Below are positions 1 to 7,866 of a stretch of DNA of 52,522 nt, piece by piece. Each line of letters begins with the position of its first letter. Within the stretch, counting starts at the first letter, position 1. The DNA lies in the NCBI GenBank assembly GCA_021647265.1, contig JAKIVA010000014.1:1-52522 (forward strand). The letters are read 5' to 3'. The notes under the pieces are model-generated. The model did not search any database and was not told the origin of the DNA. It was given only the letters and a program-made list of their open reading frames with translations. The position numbers and the translations under genes were made by a program. Origin of the DNA: Lutibacter sp. GTDB lineage: Bacteria; Bacteroidota; Bacteroidia; Flavobacteriales; Flavobacteriaceae.

Positions 1-60
1 TGGAGGTAGTAAACTTAATTGATCTTGATTATAAGTCTTGAATACTGCTTTTGATTTCAT
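1..60 (-). mobile_element. IS1182-family transposase, N-terminal 20 codons only
   Basis: Only the first 20 codons lie inside the window; the gene runs off the left edge on the minus strand. The visible peptide contains FKTYNQDQLSLLPP, which matches the opening of IS1182-family DDE transposases (a Y-N-Q-x-Q segment followed by L-L-P-P). About 50 bp upstream of its start is an IS-like terminal repeat (positions 111-127), so the element's end and its transposase start are both present. The element sits 34 bp beyond the stop codon of fadE and is transcribed in the same direction. Whether the transposase is intact cannot be judged. The family call is from memory of the N-terminal motif. Confidence 0.75.
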
Positions 61-92
61 TCCATGAAAATAATCAATCTCTTGCTTTTTTC

Positions 93-126
93 CAAAAAAA
101 AAAAAGACTGCCTTTTCAGACAGCCT
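93..126 (-). terminator. Rho-independent terminator after fadE, formed by the IS end
   Basis: Read on the minus strand, AGGCTGTCT (126-118), a GAAA tetraloop, then AGGCAGTCT (113-105) pair over nine positions with two G-U pairs, followed by a run of about twelve T (105-93). This is a textbook terminator. It lies 36 bp after the fadE stop and before the transposase start, so it would end the fad operon transcript and also shield the transposase from read-through. Confidence 0.8.
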
Positions 127-127
127 C
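111..127 (-). repeat. Terminal inverted repeat of the IS element
   Basis: Minus-strand GAGGCTGTCTGAAAAGG. The same outer sequence, with one to three changes, bounds the palindromic elements at 32752-32882 and 45735-45875 on both sides. Ends of the GAGGCTGTCT type are typical of IS1182-like elements. The partner end and any target duplication lie outside the window. Confidence 0.65.
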
Positions 128-161
128 TTTTCAGTTGTAATTAAATTGATTGAATTAGAAT

Positions 162-1955
162 TTAAAAACAATAGCTGTTTTCAGCTATAATTTTTTTTGC
201 AATTACTTTTCTAAGTGCAATTGGGTTTGGGTTATTCACATATTTAGTAAAACGTTTCAATCCCATAAGCATCATTCGTTGCTCATCTCCTTCGGCAAAA
301 TATAAGATAGCTTCTTTACCAAAACTGGTTGTTTTTTCAACTGCATTGTATAAATTTAATTTAGCCATTGCAATTTGACTTTCAGCTTCTTTTTCAGAAG
401 TTAAATTAACAATTTTTTCAGCTTTTAAAATAGTTGATTCAGCCATATAAATTTCAATCATTATTTCTGCAGCAGCTAAAATTAATTGTTGATGGTTATC
501 TAAATCAGCACCGTAAGTTTGCACTGCTTTTCCTGCAATCATTAAGAAAGCCTTTTTCAATTTAGCTATCATATTTTTTTCTTCTGATAATACTTCGGAA
601 AAATCTGGCGTATCAAAAGAAGGAATTCCAAGTAAACTATTACCAACTTCCATTGCTGGAGTAATTAAATCAATTTTACCTTTCATCGCTTTTTTTAGCA
701 ACATTCCAACCGTTAATAAACGATTAATTTCATTTGTGCCTTCATAAATTCTCGTAATACGAGCATCTCTCCAAGCACTTTCCATTGGCGTATCTTTAGA
801 GAATCCCATTCCTCCAAATATTTGAATACCTTCATCAGATACATATTGAGAAACCTCTGAACCATAAACCTTAATAATAGCGCACTCAATAGCATACTCA
901 CTAAAAGCCGTTAATTCAGCATCTTGATGTGATTCGCCATTAGCCAATAACGAGTCAATCATATTTTGTATGTCTTTGGCAGCTCTGTAAGATCCGGCAT
1001 CTAAGGCAAATGTTTTTGTACTCATTTCAGCATATTTCTTTTGGATAGCACCAAAATTAGAGATGGCAGTTTTAAATTGCTTACGCTCATTTCCGTATTT
1101 AACAGATTCGGTAACTATTCTTCTACTTGCATCTAAACAAGCAGCTCCTAGTTTTATACGACCAACATTTAGAGAGTTTAATGCAATTTTAAATCCAGAT
1201 CCTCTATCAGACAGCATATTTTCAACGGGGATCAATGTATCATTAAAAAATACCTGACGAGTTGAAGATGAAACGATTCCTAGTTTGTGCTCTTCTTCAC
1301 CAAGTGTAACGCCATTAGGATTGTTTTTGTCAAACTCTAGAATAAACGCAGTGATATTTTTATCATCTTCTATACGTCCAAAAACAATAAATATTTCAGC
1401 AAAACCTGCATTTGAAATCCACATTTTTTGTCCGTTAATTTTATAATGTTTACCATCTTCTGTTAGTTCTGCAGTTGTTTTACCTGAATTTGCATCACTA
1501 CCTGCTTCAGGTTCAGTTAAACAGTATGCACCAAATTTTTCTCCAGAAGTTAAGGCAGGTAAATATTTTTGTTTTTGCTCCTCGGTTCCATATAAGAAAA
1601 TAGGCATGGTACCAATGCCAGTATGTGCACCAAAAGCGGTTCCTAAAGATCCTGTAGCAGCTGAGATATAATCAGTTACTAGCATTGTTGAAACAAATCC
1701 CATTCCAATTCCACCGTATTCTTCAGGAATTGAAACTCCTAAAAACCCCATTTCACCAGCTTTACGCATCACTTCTTCAGTTAAAGCGTAGTCTTTACTT
1801 TCAAATCTCTCTTTCAAAGGCCAAACTTCACGATTTATAAAATCTTGAACTGCCTCTTTCATCATTTTTTGTTCTTCATTAAACTCTTCAGAAACAAAAA
1901 TATCTTCAGATTTAATTTCTTTGATTAGGAATTCTCCTCCTTTAATTGTTGCCAT
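162..1955 (-). CDS. fadE: Acyl-CoA dehydrogenase (FadE type, 597 aa)
   Basis: Flavoprotein that catalyses the first step of fatty acid beta-oxidation, making trans-2-enoyl-CoA. The acyl-CoA dehydrogenase core shows the FAD-binding segment LTEPEAGSD (146-154), WISN (179-182) and the catalytic glutamate in YEGTNEI (E405). About 180 further residues follow the core, as in the long VLCAD/FadE-like enzymes; the length (597 aa) is close to Bacillus FadE. It is last in a four-gene minus-strand operon, 29 bp after fadA, and is followed by the hairpin terminator at 93-126. The start MATIKGGEF is the only reasonable one. Chain-length preference cannot be read from the sequence. Confidence 0.92.
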   Translation of the reverse strand: MATIKGGEFLIKEIKSEDIFVSEEFNEEQKMMKEAVQDFINREVWPLKERFESKDYALTEEVMRKAGEMGFLGVSIPEEYGGIGMGFVSTMLVTDYISAATGSLGTAFGAHTGIGTMPIFLYGTEEQKQKYLPALTSGEKFGAYCLTEPEAGSDANSGKTTAELTEDGKHYKINGQKMWISNAGFAEIFIVFGRIEDDKNITAFILEFDKNNPNGVTLGEEEHKLGIVSSSTRQVFFNDTLIPVENMLSDRGSGFKIALNSLNVGRIKLGAACLDASRRIVTESVKYGNERKQFKTAISNFGAIQKKYAEMSTKTFALDAGSYRAAKDIQNMIDSLLANGESHQDAELTAFSEYAIECAIIKVYGSEVSQYVSDEGIQIFGGMGFSKDTPMESAWRDARITRIYEGTNEINRLLTVGMLLKKAMKGKIDLITPAMEVGNSLLGIPSFDTPDFSEVLSEEKNMIAKLKKAFLMIAGKAVQTYGADLDNHQQLILAAAEIMIEIYMAESTILKAEKIVNLTSEKEAESQIAMAKLNLYNAVEKTTSFGKEAILYFAEGDEQRMMLMGLKRFTKYVNNPNPIALRKVIAKKIIAENSYCF

Positions 1956-1984
1956 TTTAAATTATTATTTAAATTTTAGATGTT

Positions 1985-3169
1985 TTATTTTAAAAATTCA
2001 TAAACTCCCGCCGCACCTTGTCCTGTTCCAACACACATTGTTACGATACCGTATTTATTTTTTCTTCTGCGCATTTCATTGAAAAGTTGAACAGATAATT
2101 TTGCTCCTGTACAGCCAAGAGGGTGTCCTAGAGCGATAGCTCCACCATTCACATTTACAATGTCAGGATTTAAATCTAAACCTCTAATTACAGCTAAAGA
2201 TTGTGATGCAAATGCTTCGTTAAGTTCATATAAGTCAATATCTTTTATGTTTAATCCAGCTTGTTTTAATGCTTTTGGCACTGCATACATTGGTCCAATT
2301 CCCATAATACTTGGTTCAACTCCAACAGCAGCATAAGAAACTAATCGAGCAACTGGTTCTAAATTTAATTCTTTAACCATGGCTTCGCTCATGACTAATA
2401 CAAAAGAAGCACCATCACTCATTTGAGATGAATTACCTGCTGTAACGCTTCCGCCTTGGGCAAAAACAGGTCGTAATTTTGCTAAAGCTTCAATAGAAGT
2501 TCCTTTACGAGGACCTTCATCAGTATCAACAACATAGCTTTTTTCTTTGCGTTTGCCGTTTGAGTCTACATAAGTTTGGTTAACAGTGATTGGAACAATA
2601 TCATCTTTAAAAGTTCCTTCTTCAATAGCTTTTAAGGCTTTTTGATGTGAATTGAATGAAAAAGCATCTTGATCTTCGCGTGAAACGTTGTATTTGTTAG
2701 CTACTGCTTCTGCGGTAGTTCCCATTCCCCAATAATAATCTTCATGACCCGCTTTTACAACGTCATAATTTAATTCAGGTTTGTAACCACCCATAGGCAC
2801 TGAGCTCATACTTTCTGTTCCTCCTGCAATAATACAATCTGCCATACCTGCTGCTATTTTAGCAGAGGCCATTGCAATAGTTTCAATACCGGAAGAGCAA
2901 AAACGATTTACAGTAACTCCTGGTATATCAACAGAATTTAACCCCATTAATGAAATTAAACGTCCCATATTTAAACCTTGAGAACCTTCAGGCATTGCAC
3001 AACCCACCATAACATCATCAATTCTAGAAATATCTAGTTGAGGTACTTGTTTTAATAAATATTGAATGGTTTCTGCGGCCAAATCATCAGATCTTTTAAA
3101 TCTGAAAACACCTCTAGGTGCTTTACCTACTGCAGTTCTATATCCTTTTACTATATATGCTGTTTTCAT
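1985..3169 (-). CDS. fadA: Acetyl-CoA C-acyltransferase (thiolase)
   Basis: Degradative thiolase that cleaves 3-ketoacyl-CoA with CoA to release acetyl-CoA, the last step of the beta-oxidation cycle. At 394 aa it has normal family length. The catalytic residues are all visible: C91 in NRFCSSG, H349 in GHPLGCTGAK and C379 in CVGTGQG. It lies 4 bp after fadN and 29 bp before fadE in the same operon, so it very likely works on the product of FadN, perhaps in a complex. A biosynthetic role as acetoacetyl-CoA thiolase is less likely given this context. Confidence 0.95.
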   Translation of the reverse strand: MKTAYIVKGYRTAVGKAPRGVFRFKRSDDLAAETIQYLLKQVPQLDISRIDDVMVGCAMPEGSQGLNMGRLISLMGLNSVDIPGVTVNRFCSSGIETIAMASAKIAAGMADCIIAGGTESMSSVPMGGYKPELNYDVVKAGHEDYYWGMGTTAEAVANKYNVSREDQDAFSFNSHQKALKAIEEGTFKDDIVPITVNQTYVDSNGKRKEKSYVVDTDEGPRKGTSIEALAKLRPVFAQGGSVTAGNSSQMSDGASFVLVMSEAMVKELNLEPVARLVSYAAVGVEPSIMGIGPMYAVPKALKQAGLNIKDIDLYELNEAFASQSLAVIRGLDLNPDIVNVNGGAIALGHPLGCTGAKLSVQLFNEMRRRKNKYGIVTMCVGTGQGAAGVYEFLK

Positions 3170-3173
3170 CTTC

Positions 3174-5573
3174 TTAATTTCTTAATGGTTTACCTGTTTT
3201 TAGCGTATGCTCAATTCGTTGTAGTGTTTTTTTCTCAGTTAATAATGAAAGAAAAGCTTCACGTTCTAAATCGAGTAGATATTGTTCAGAAACATAAGTT
3301 GGTTCAGATAAATCTCCACCAGACATTACGTAGGCAATTTTGTTACCAATTAATTTATCGTGTTCTGAAATATAAAATCCTTTTTCCATGGCATCAGTTC
3401 CAACCAAAAACATACCTAATGATTGTTTACCTAATACTTTTACTTTTTGTGGTGCGGGTTGTGTATAGCCATCTTTAACCATTTGCAACGCGTAACGTTT
3501 TGCAGTTGCAATTTGTCGGTCTCTGTTAACAACTACTAAATCTTTTCCAGGTTTTAGAATATCTAAATCAAATGCCTCATAAGCAGAAGTACTTACCTTT
3601 GCCATTGCAATTGCTAAAAAGTGTTCTCTTAATCTATTTAATTGAACATCACCATCTTTAAATGTTTGAGCAGCTCTTAAGGTCATTTCTTTTGTTCCAG
3701 CACCACCAGGTAATAAGCCTACACCAAATTCCACTAAACCAATATATGATTCAGCAGCGGCTACAACTTTATCTGCATGTAAAGTCATTTCACAACCACC
3801 TCCAAGTGTCATTCCGTGAGGAGCAACAATAGTTGGTACACTTGAATAACGTAATCTCATAACGGTATCTTGGAAAGATTTAATTGCAAAACCAAGTTCA
3901 TCATATTCTTGTTCTACAGCAGTCATAAATACCATAGCCAAATTAGCACCTACAGAAAAATTGGGAGCCTGATTACCAATGATAACAGCCTCATACTCTT
4001 GCTCTGCTAAATCAATTCCTTTATTAATAGCCTGAATTACACCGCCACCAATAGTATTCATTTTTGAACGGAATTCTACATTTAAAATACCGTCACCTAA
4101 ATGTTGAATTGCAGCTTCTGAATTACTCCAAATAGTTTTAGCTTCTCTAATATTATCAAGAATAATAAAGCTATCTTGACCAGGTATTTTTTCTTGTTTT
4201 TTTGAAGGAATTGCATAATAATATTTTGCGCCATCTTCTATGGTGTAGAATGATTTATTACCACTTTCAAGCATTTCAGTAACCCAATTGGCTACAGGAA
4301 TATTTTCAGCTTGCATTAATTCTATTCCTTTTTCAATACCAATGGCATCCCAAATTTGGAAGGGACCGTGTCCCCACCCAAAACCAGCTTTCATGGCATC
4401 ATCTAAACGGTATAATTCGTCTGAGATTTCTGGAATTCTATTTTGAACATATCCAAACATGGAAGCAAAGTTTTTTCTGTAAAATTCACCGGCTTTGTCC
4501 TTTCCTTTTATTAACACTTTAAACCTATCAATTACATTATCAATAGTTTTGGTCATTTCAAGTGTCGCAAATTTTACCTTTTTACTTGGCCTGTATTCTA
4601 AAGTGTCTAAGTCTAAAGCTAGAATAGCTTTTTTACCATTCTCAACAACTCTTTTGTAAAAACCTTGTTTCGTTTTGCTACCTAGCCATTTATTTTCCAT
4701 CATTTTATTGATGAAATCGGGTAATTTAAATAGCTCATGAGCTTCATCATTTGGGCAATTTTCATAAATGCCATTTGCAACATGAACTAAGGTATCTAAT
4801 CCAACAACATCAACAGTTCTAAAAGTGGCAGATTTTGGTCGACCAATAACAGGGCCGGTTAATTTATCAACTTCTTCAACCGTTAAACCTAATTCTTTTA
4901 CTTGGTGGAATAAACTCATAATTCCAAAAATACCAACTCTATTTCCTATAAATGCAGGAGTATCTTTAGCTAAAACAGAAGTTTTACCTAAGAATTTTTC
5001 ACCGTACATCATTAAAAAATCGGTTACTTCTTGTTTACAGTTTGGCCCTGGAATTACTTCAAATAATTTTAGATAACGTGGTGGATTGAAGAAGTGAGTT
5101 ACGGCAAAATGTTGTTGAAAATCTTCACTTCTACCTTCATTCATAAATTTGATAGGAATACCTGAAGTATTGGAAGAAATTAGCGTACCAGGTTTACGAT
5201 ACTTTTCAATTTTTTCAAAAACCAATTGTTTGATGTCTAATCGTTCAACAACAACTTCAATAATCCAATCTACATCTTTAATTTTAGAAATATCATCTTC
5301 TAAATTTCCTGTAGAAATTCTATCAGCAAATTTTTTATTATAGATAGGAGATGGTTTAGATTTTAAGGAGGCTTTCAAACTGTCGTTCACTAACCTGTTA
5401 CGCACAGCTTTATCTTCTAGTGTAAGTCCTTTTGCTTTTTCTGAAGCGTTTAGTTCGCGAGGAATAATATCCAAGAGCAAAACTTCTACACCAACATTTG
5501 CAAAATGACAGGCAATACCTGATCCCATAATTCCGGAACCAATTACAGCTACTTTTTTTATTGGTCTTTTCAT
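3174..5573 (-). CDS. fadN: 3-hydroxyacyl-CoA dehydrogenase / enoyl-CoA hydratase (FadN type)
   Basis: Bifunctional beta-oxidation enzyme of 799 aa. The NAD-binding dehydrogenase domain comes first (GSGIMGSGIA at 12-21, then the 3HCDH C-terminal domains to about 400), and the crotonase-fold hydratase domain lies near 470-680 (segments such as GNQAPNFSVGANL and HGMTLGGGCEM). This order is the reverse of Escherichia coli FadB and is the order of Bacillus FadN. The gene order fadN-fadA-fadE is also that of the Bacillus operon. It starts 3 bp after the MarR gene. Hydration and NAD-dependent oxidation are therefore on one chain, feeding the adjacent thiolase. Confidence 0.92.
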   Translation of the reverse strand: MKRPIKKVAVIGSGIMGSGIACHFANVGVEVLLLDIIPRELNASEKAKGLTLEDKAVRNRLVNDSLKASLKSKPSPIYNKKFADRISTGNLEDDISKIKDVDWIIEVVVERLDIKQLVFEKIEKYRKPGTLISSNTSGIPIKFMNEGRSEDFQQHFAVTHFFNPPRYLKLFEVIPGPNCKQEVTDFLMMYGEKFLGKTSVLAKDTPAFIGNRVGIFGIMSLFHQVKELGLTVEEVDKLTGPVIGRPKSATFRTVDVVGLDTLVHVANGIYENCPNDEAHELFKLPDFINKMMENKWLGSKTKQGFYKRVVENGKKAILALDLDTLEYRPSKKVKFATLEMTKTIDNVIDRFKVLIKGKDKAGEFYRKNFASMFGYVQNRIPEISDELYRLDDAMKAGFGWGHGPFQIWDAIGIEKGIELMQAENIPVANWVTEMLESGNKSFYTIEDGAKYYYAIPSKKQEKIPGQDSFIILDNIREAKTIWSNSEAAIQHLGDGILNVEFRSKMNTIGGGVIQAINKGIDLAEQEYEAVIIGNQAPNFSVGANLAMVFMTAVEQEYDELGFAIKSFQDTVMRLRYSSVPTIVAPHGMTLGGGCEMTLHADKVVAAAESYIGLVEFGVGLLPGGAGTKEMTLRAAQTFKDGDVQLNRLREHFLAIAMAKVSTSAYEAFDLDILKPGKDLVVVNRDRQIATAKRYALQMVKDGYTQPAPQKVKVLGKQSLGMFLVGTDAMEKGFYISEHDKLIGNKIAYVMSGGDLSEPTYVSEQYLLDLEREAFLSLLTEKKTLQRIEHTLKTGKPLRN

Positions 5574-5576
5574 TTT

Positions 5577-6044
5577 TTAGATTTTATGTTTTAATTTAGT
5601 CGGATTTGTTTCAAAAACCTTTTTGTTAGTTATTAATTTATTGATTGTTTCGGTAACTTCGAAAAAATGTTTAATTTTTTCAGTTGAGATACTTTTTCTT
5701 ACAGTTTCATTAAATAGTATTACATGTTCACGCGATGTTTTACGCTTTTCAATACCAAAATCTGTTAATTTTATAAGTACACTTCTACCATCTTCTGGAT
5801 TTTTTTCTCTATAAATTAATTTTTTATCTTCCATACTTTTTAAAATACGTGATAAACTGGTAGGCTCCATTCCCATTAATGGGCCAAGTGCTGTTGAGGG
5901 TGTTCCTTTTTCAATATCTATATTTAATAAAACGAATGCCATAGCCATTGTACTATTATATTTAGCAGCTTGTTCATTGTACATTTTAGCTACAGCTTGC
6001 CAAGTAGCTCTTAGCATATGATCTATAGTTTGTTCTTTTAACAT
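5577..6044 (-). CDS. MarR-family regulator of the fad operon
   Basis: Winged-helix regulator of 155 aa, normal for MarR proteins. The recognition part is visible around residues 60-100 (GMEPTSLSRILKSMEDKKLI, then a wing with EDGRSVLIKLT). It is the first gene of the fad operon, 3 bp before fadN, and an 18-bp perfect palindrome lies 20 bp upstream of its start. The likely role is repression of its own operon with relief by an acyl-CoA; that ligand is inferred from context. The ATG lies four bases after the -7 box, so the mRNA is probably leaderless. Confidence 0.9.
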   Translation of the reverse strand: MLKEQTIDHMLRATWQAVAKMYNEQAAKYNSTMAMAFVLLNIDIEKGTPSTALGPLMGMEPTSLSRILKSMEDKKLIYREKNPEDGRSVLIKLTDFGIEKRKTSREHVILFNETVRKSISTEKIKHFFEVTETINKLITNKKVFETNPTKLKHKI

Positions 6045-6048
6045 TTCC

Positions 6049-6056
6049 CAAATATA
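6049..6056 (-). promoter_or_regulatory. -7 promoter box of the MarR/fad operon
   Basis: Minus-strand TATATTTG fits the Bacteroidota -7 consensus TAnnTTTG and ends four bases before the ATG at 6044. No clear TTG is seen at the -33 position, which is occupied instead by the operator palindrome. Transcription would start at or within a base or two of the start codon. Confidence 0.6.
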
Positions 6057-6064
6057 TGAAAAAA

Positions 6065-6082
6065 TACTATGCGCGCATAGTA
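6065..6082. promoter_or_regulatory. 18-bp perfect palindrome, probable MarR operator
   Basis: TACTATGCGCGCATAGTA is a perfect inverted repeat with a GC-rich centre in very AT-rich surroundings. It begins 20 bp upstream of the MarR start, over the place where the -33 element would lie, and about 90 bp upstream of the divergent gene at 6174. Its size and position are what is expected of a MarR dimer operator used for autorepression. Binding is inferred. Confidence 0.7.
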
Positions 6083-6173
6083 AAATTAAAAAAAATATAT
6101 TATGTAGAAAATTTTACTTGTTTATTATAAAAAAAAGAGATATGTTTAAGTAGAAAATATAAATTTTATAAAT

Positions 6174-6866
6174 ATGGGAACAAGAGAACTAATTGGGAAA
6201 ATAACGAAACAAGAAAACATTTCAACTATTGATGAAAATAAATTGCCAAATACTTTTGTAATTAACGTACCTGATCCCTATAAATCATATTACTCTAGAT
6301 TTACTGATATAAATAAACCAGCTTCAGTAATATTTGTAACCAAAGAACTTAATTCATTTGAAAACATATTACGTACTACTAGTAAAATAAACAATAAATA
6401 TAATTTAGAGATTGTTGGTGCAAAGTGTGAAGTTATAATTGATAGAAGAAAAATAAATGGAATTAGGGTACGAGGAATAAATAGATACAGTGAAATTCCT
6501 CAAATTCAACAATACTATAAAGATGCAGGTTTTGTTTTTGCAAAAAGTGAGAAGTTTAGTGATGTTGAAGCAATTATTCGTATCAATAGATTTATGAATA
6601 TTCATAAATTAGAAGAAGGAATTTATCATTCTGCAACCGAAGAAAATGCATATTTTATTGAAATTTCGAAATATATTTCATGGGATGAATTTAAAAAAAT
6701 AACTTATGAAATAAAAAATAACATTTCAGACAAAAATTTTGATATTGCAAAGGGTATTTTATATCGAAATGGTGGTATCATAGAAATTTTACGTGTGGTA
6801 AGACCTAAAATTTCAATAGAAATGTTAAAAACTATTCAAGAAAAATATCTTAGAAAATTGGAATAA
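6174..6866 (+). CDS. Protein of unknown function (230 aa)
   Basis: I do not recognise this protein. It has no signal peptide and no membrane segment, and is rich in I, K, N and E, so it should be cytoplasmic. It may hold a duplicated alpha/beta fold: residues 50-150 and 150-230 both show strand-helix patterns (for example VIFVTKELNSFENILRTTSKI and YFIEISKYISWDEFKKITYEI), but no known motif stands out. It is divergent from the MarR gene and shares the intergenic region with the MarR operator, so co-regulation with fatty acid degradation is possible but unproven. The start ATGGGAACAAGAG follows an A/T-rich leader. Confidence 0.75.
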   Translation: MGTRELIGKITKQENISTIDENKLPNTFVINVPDPYKSYYSRFTDINKPASVIFVTKELNSFENILRTTSKINNKYNLEIVGAKCEVIIDRRKINGIRVRGINRYSEIPQIQQYYKDAGFVFAKSEKFSDVEAIIRINRFMNIHKLEEGIYHSATEENAYFIEISKYISWDEFKKITYEIKNNISDKNFDIAKGILYRNGGIIEILRVVRPKISIEMLKTIQEKYLRKLE

Positions 6867-6936
6867 CTTTATTAAAAGATTAACCAAATTTTAATAAAAT
6901 AGCCATATTTTCGTACCGAAAATTAAAAATTTTAGA

Positions 6937-7866
6937 ATGAAAAATATTTTAACGGTTGAAAATGTGTATAAAAACTACGGTAGTTTTACGGCATTAAACA
7001 ACGTTTCTATTGCTGTACCTGAAGGAAGTATTTTTGGATTACTTGGCCCTAATGGAGCAGGAAAAACCTCATTAATTAGAATTATAAATCAAATTACACT
7101 ACCTGATAGCGGACATATTTTTTTAGATGGAGAAAAGTTGAAACAAAACCATATCAAAGATATTGGTTACTTACCAGAAGAAAGAGGTTTGTATAAAAGT
7201 ATGAAAGTAGGTGAACAAGCTTTATACTTAGCACAATTGAAAGGGATGTCTAAAATTGAAGCAAAAAAGAAGTTACTGTATTGGTTTGATAAATTTGAAA
7301 TAAGAGACTGGTGGAATAAAAAAATTCAAGAACTTTCTAAGGGAATGGCACAAAAGGTTCAGTTTATTGTAACAGTGATGCATGAACCGAAATTGTTGAT
7401 TTTTGATGAACCATTTAGTGGATTTGATCCTATCAATGCAAATTTGATTAAAGATGAGATTTTAAAATTACGTGATGATGGAGCAAGTATTATTTTTTCT
7501 ACCCATAGAATGGAATCTGTTGAAGAAATGTGTGATTACATTGCACTGATAAACAAATCTAATAAAATTTTAGATGGTAAATTAAGTGATATCAAGCATC
7601 AATTTAAAGAAAATAAATTTGAAGTAGGTTTATTGAGTACCAATAAAGAAGATTTGTACAACCAAATTAAATCAAAATTTTCAATTGAAAATTCAGTATC
7701 AAATTCTTTCAATGCAGATTTAAGAGTTCTAGTTAGTTTAAAAGAGCATGAGACATCAACTGATTTAATTCGATTTTTAAATAGTAAAGCACAAATAACC
7801 CATTTTACCGAAATTATACCAAGTGCAAATGATATTTTTCTAAAAGCAGTAGCAACCAATGAATAA
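6937..7866 (+). CDS. ABC exporter ATP-binding protein (NatA-like)
   Basis: ATPase of a two-component ABC-2 type exporter, 309 aa. The nucleotide-binding domain occupies about residues 5-220, with Walker A GPNGAGKT (37-44), signature LSKGM (133-137), Walker B LLIFDEP (153-159) and the switch histidine H190. Around 90 C-terminal residues form the extra domain usual in this subfamily (DUF4162-like). It overlaps the permease gene by 8 bp and opens a five-gene operon with mscS, a response regulator and PPK2. The closest characterised relatives are sodium exporters (NatAB), but the substrate cannot be told from the sequence. Confidence 0.9.
   Translation: MKNILTVENVYKNYGSFTALNNVSIAVPEGSIFGLLGPNGAGKTSLIRIINQITLPDSGHIFLDGEKLKQNHIKDIGYLPEERGLYKSMKVGEQALYLAQLKGMSKIEAKKKLLYWFDKFEIRDWWNKKIQELSKGMAQKVQFIVTVMHEPKLLIFDEPFSGFDPINANLIKDEILKLRDDGASIIFSTHRMESVEEMCDYIALINKSNKILDGKLSDIKHQFKENKFEVGLLSTNKEDLYNQIKSKFSIENSVSNSFNADLRVLVSLKEHETSTDLIRFLNSKAQITHFTEIIPSANDIFLKAVATNE

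Noticed and set aside
1..41. Plus-strand C-terminal coding tail ending in a stop at 39-41
   Set aside because: The minus strand of the same bases reads as a recognisable transposase N-terminus, which is the better explanation.
3062..3478. Plus-strand frame of 138 codons opposite fadA/fadN
   Set aside because: It lies antisense to two well-supported enzyme genes and has no family match; open frames opposite coding genes are common in AT-rich DNA.
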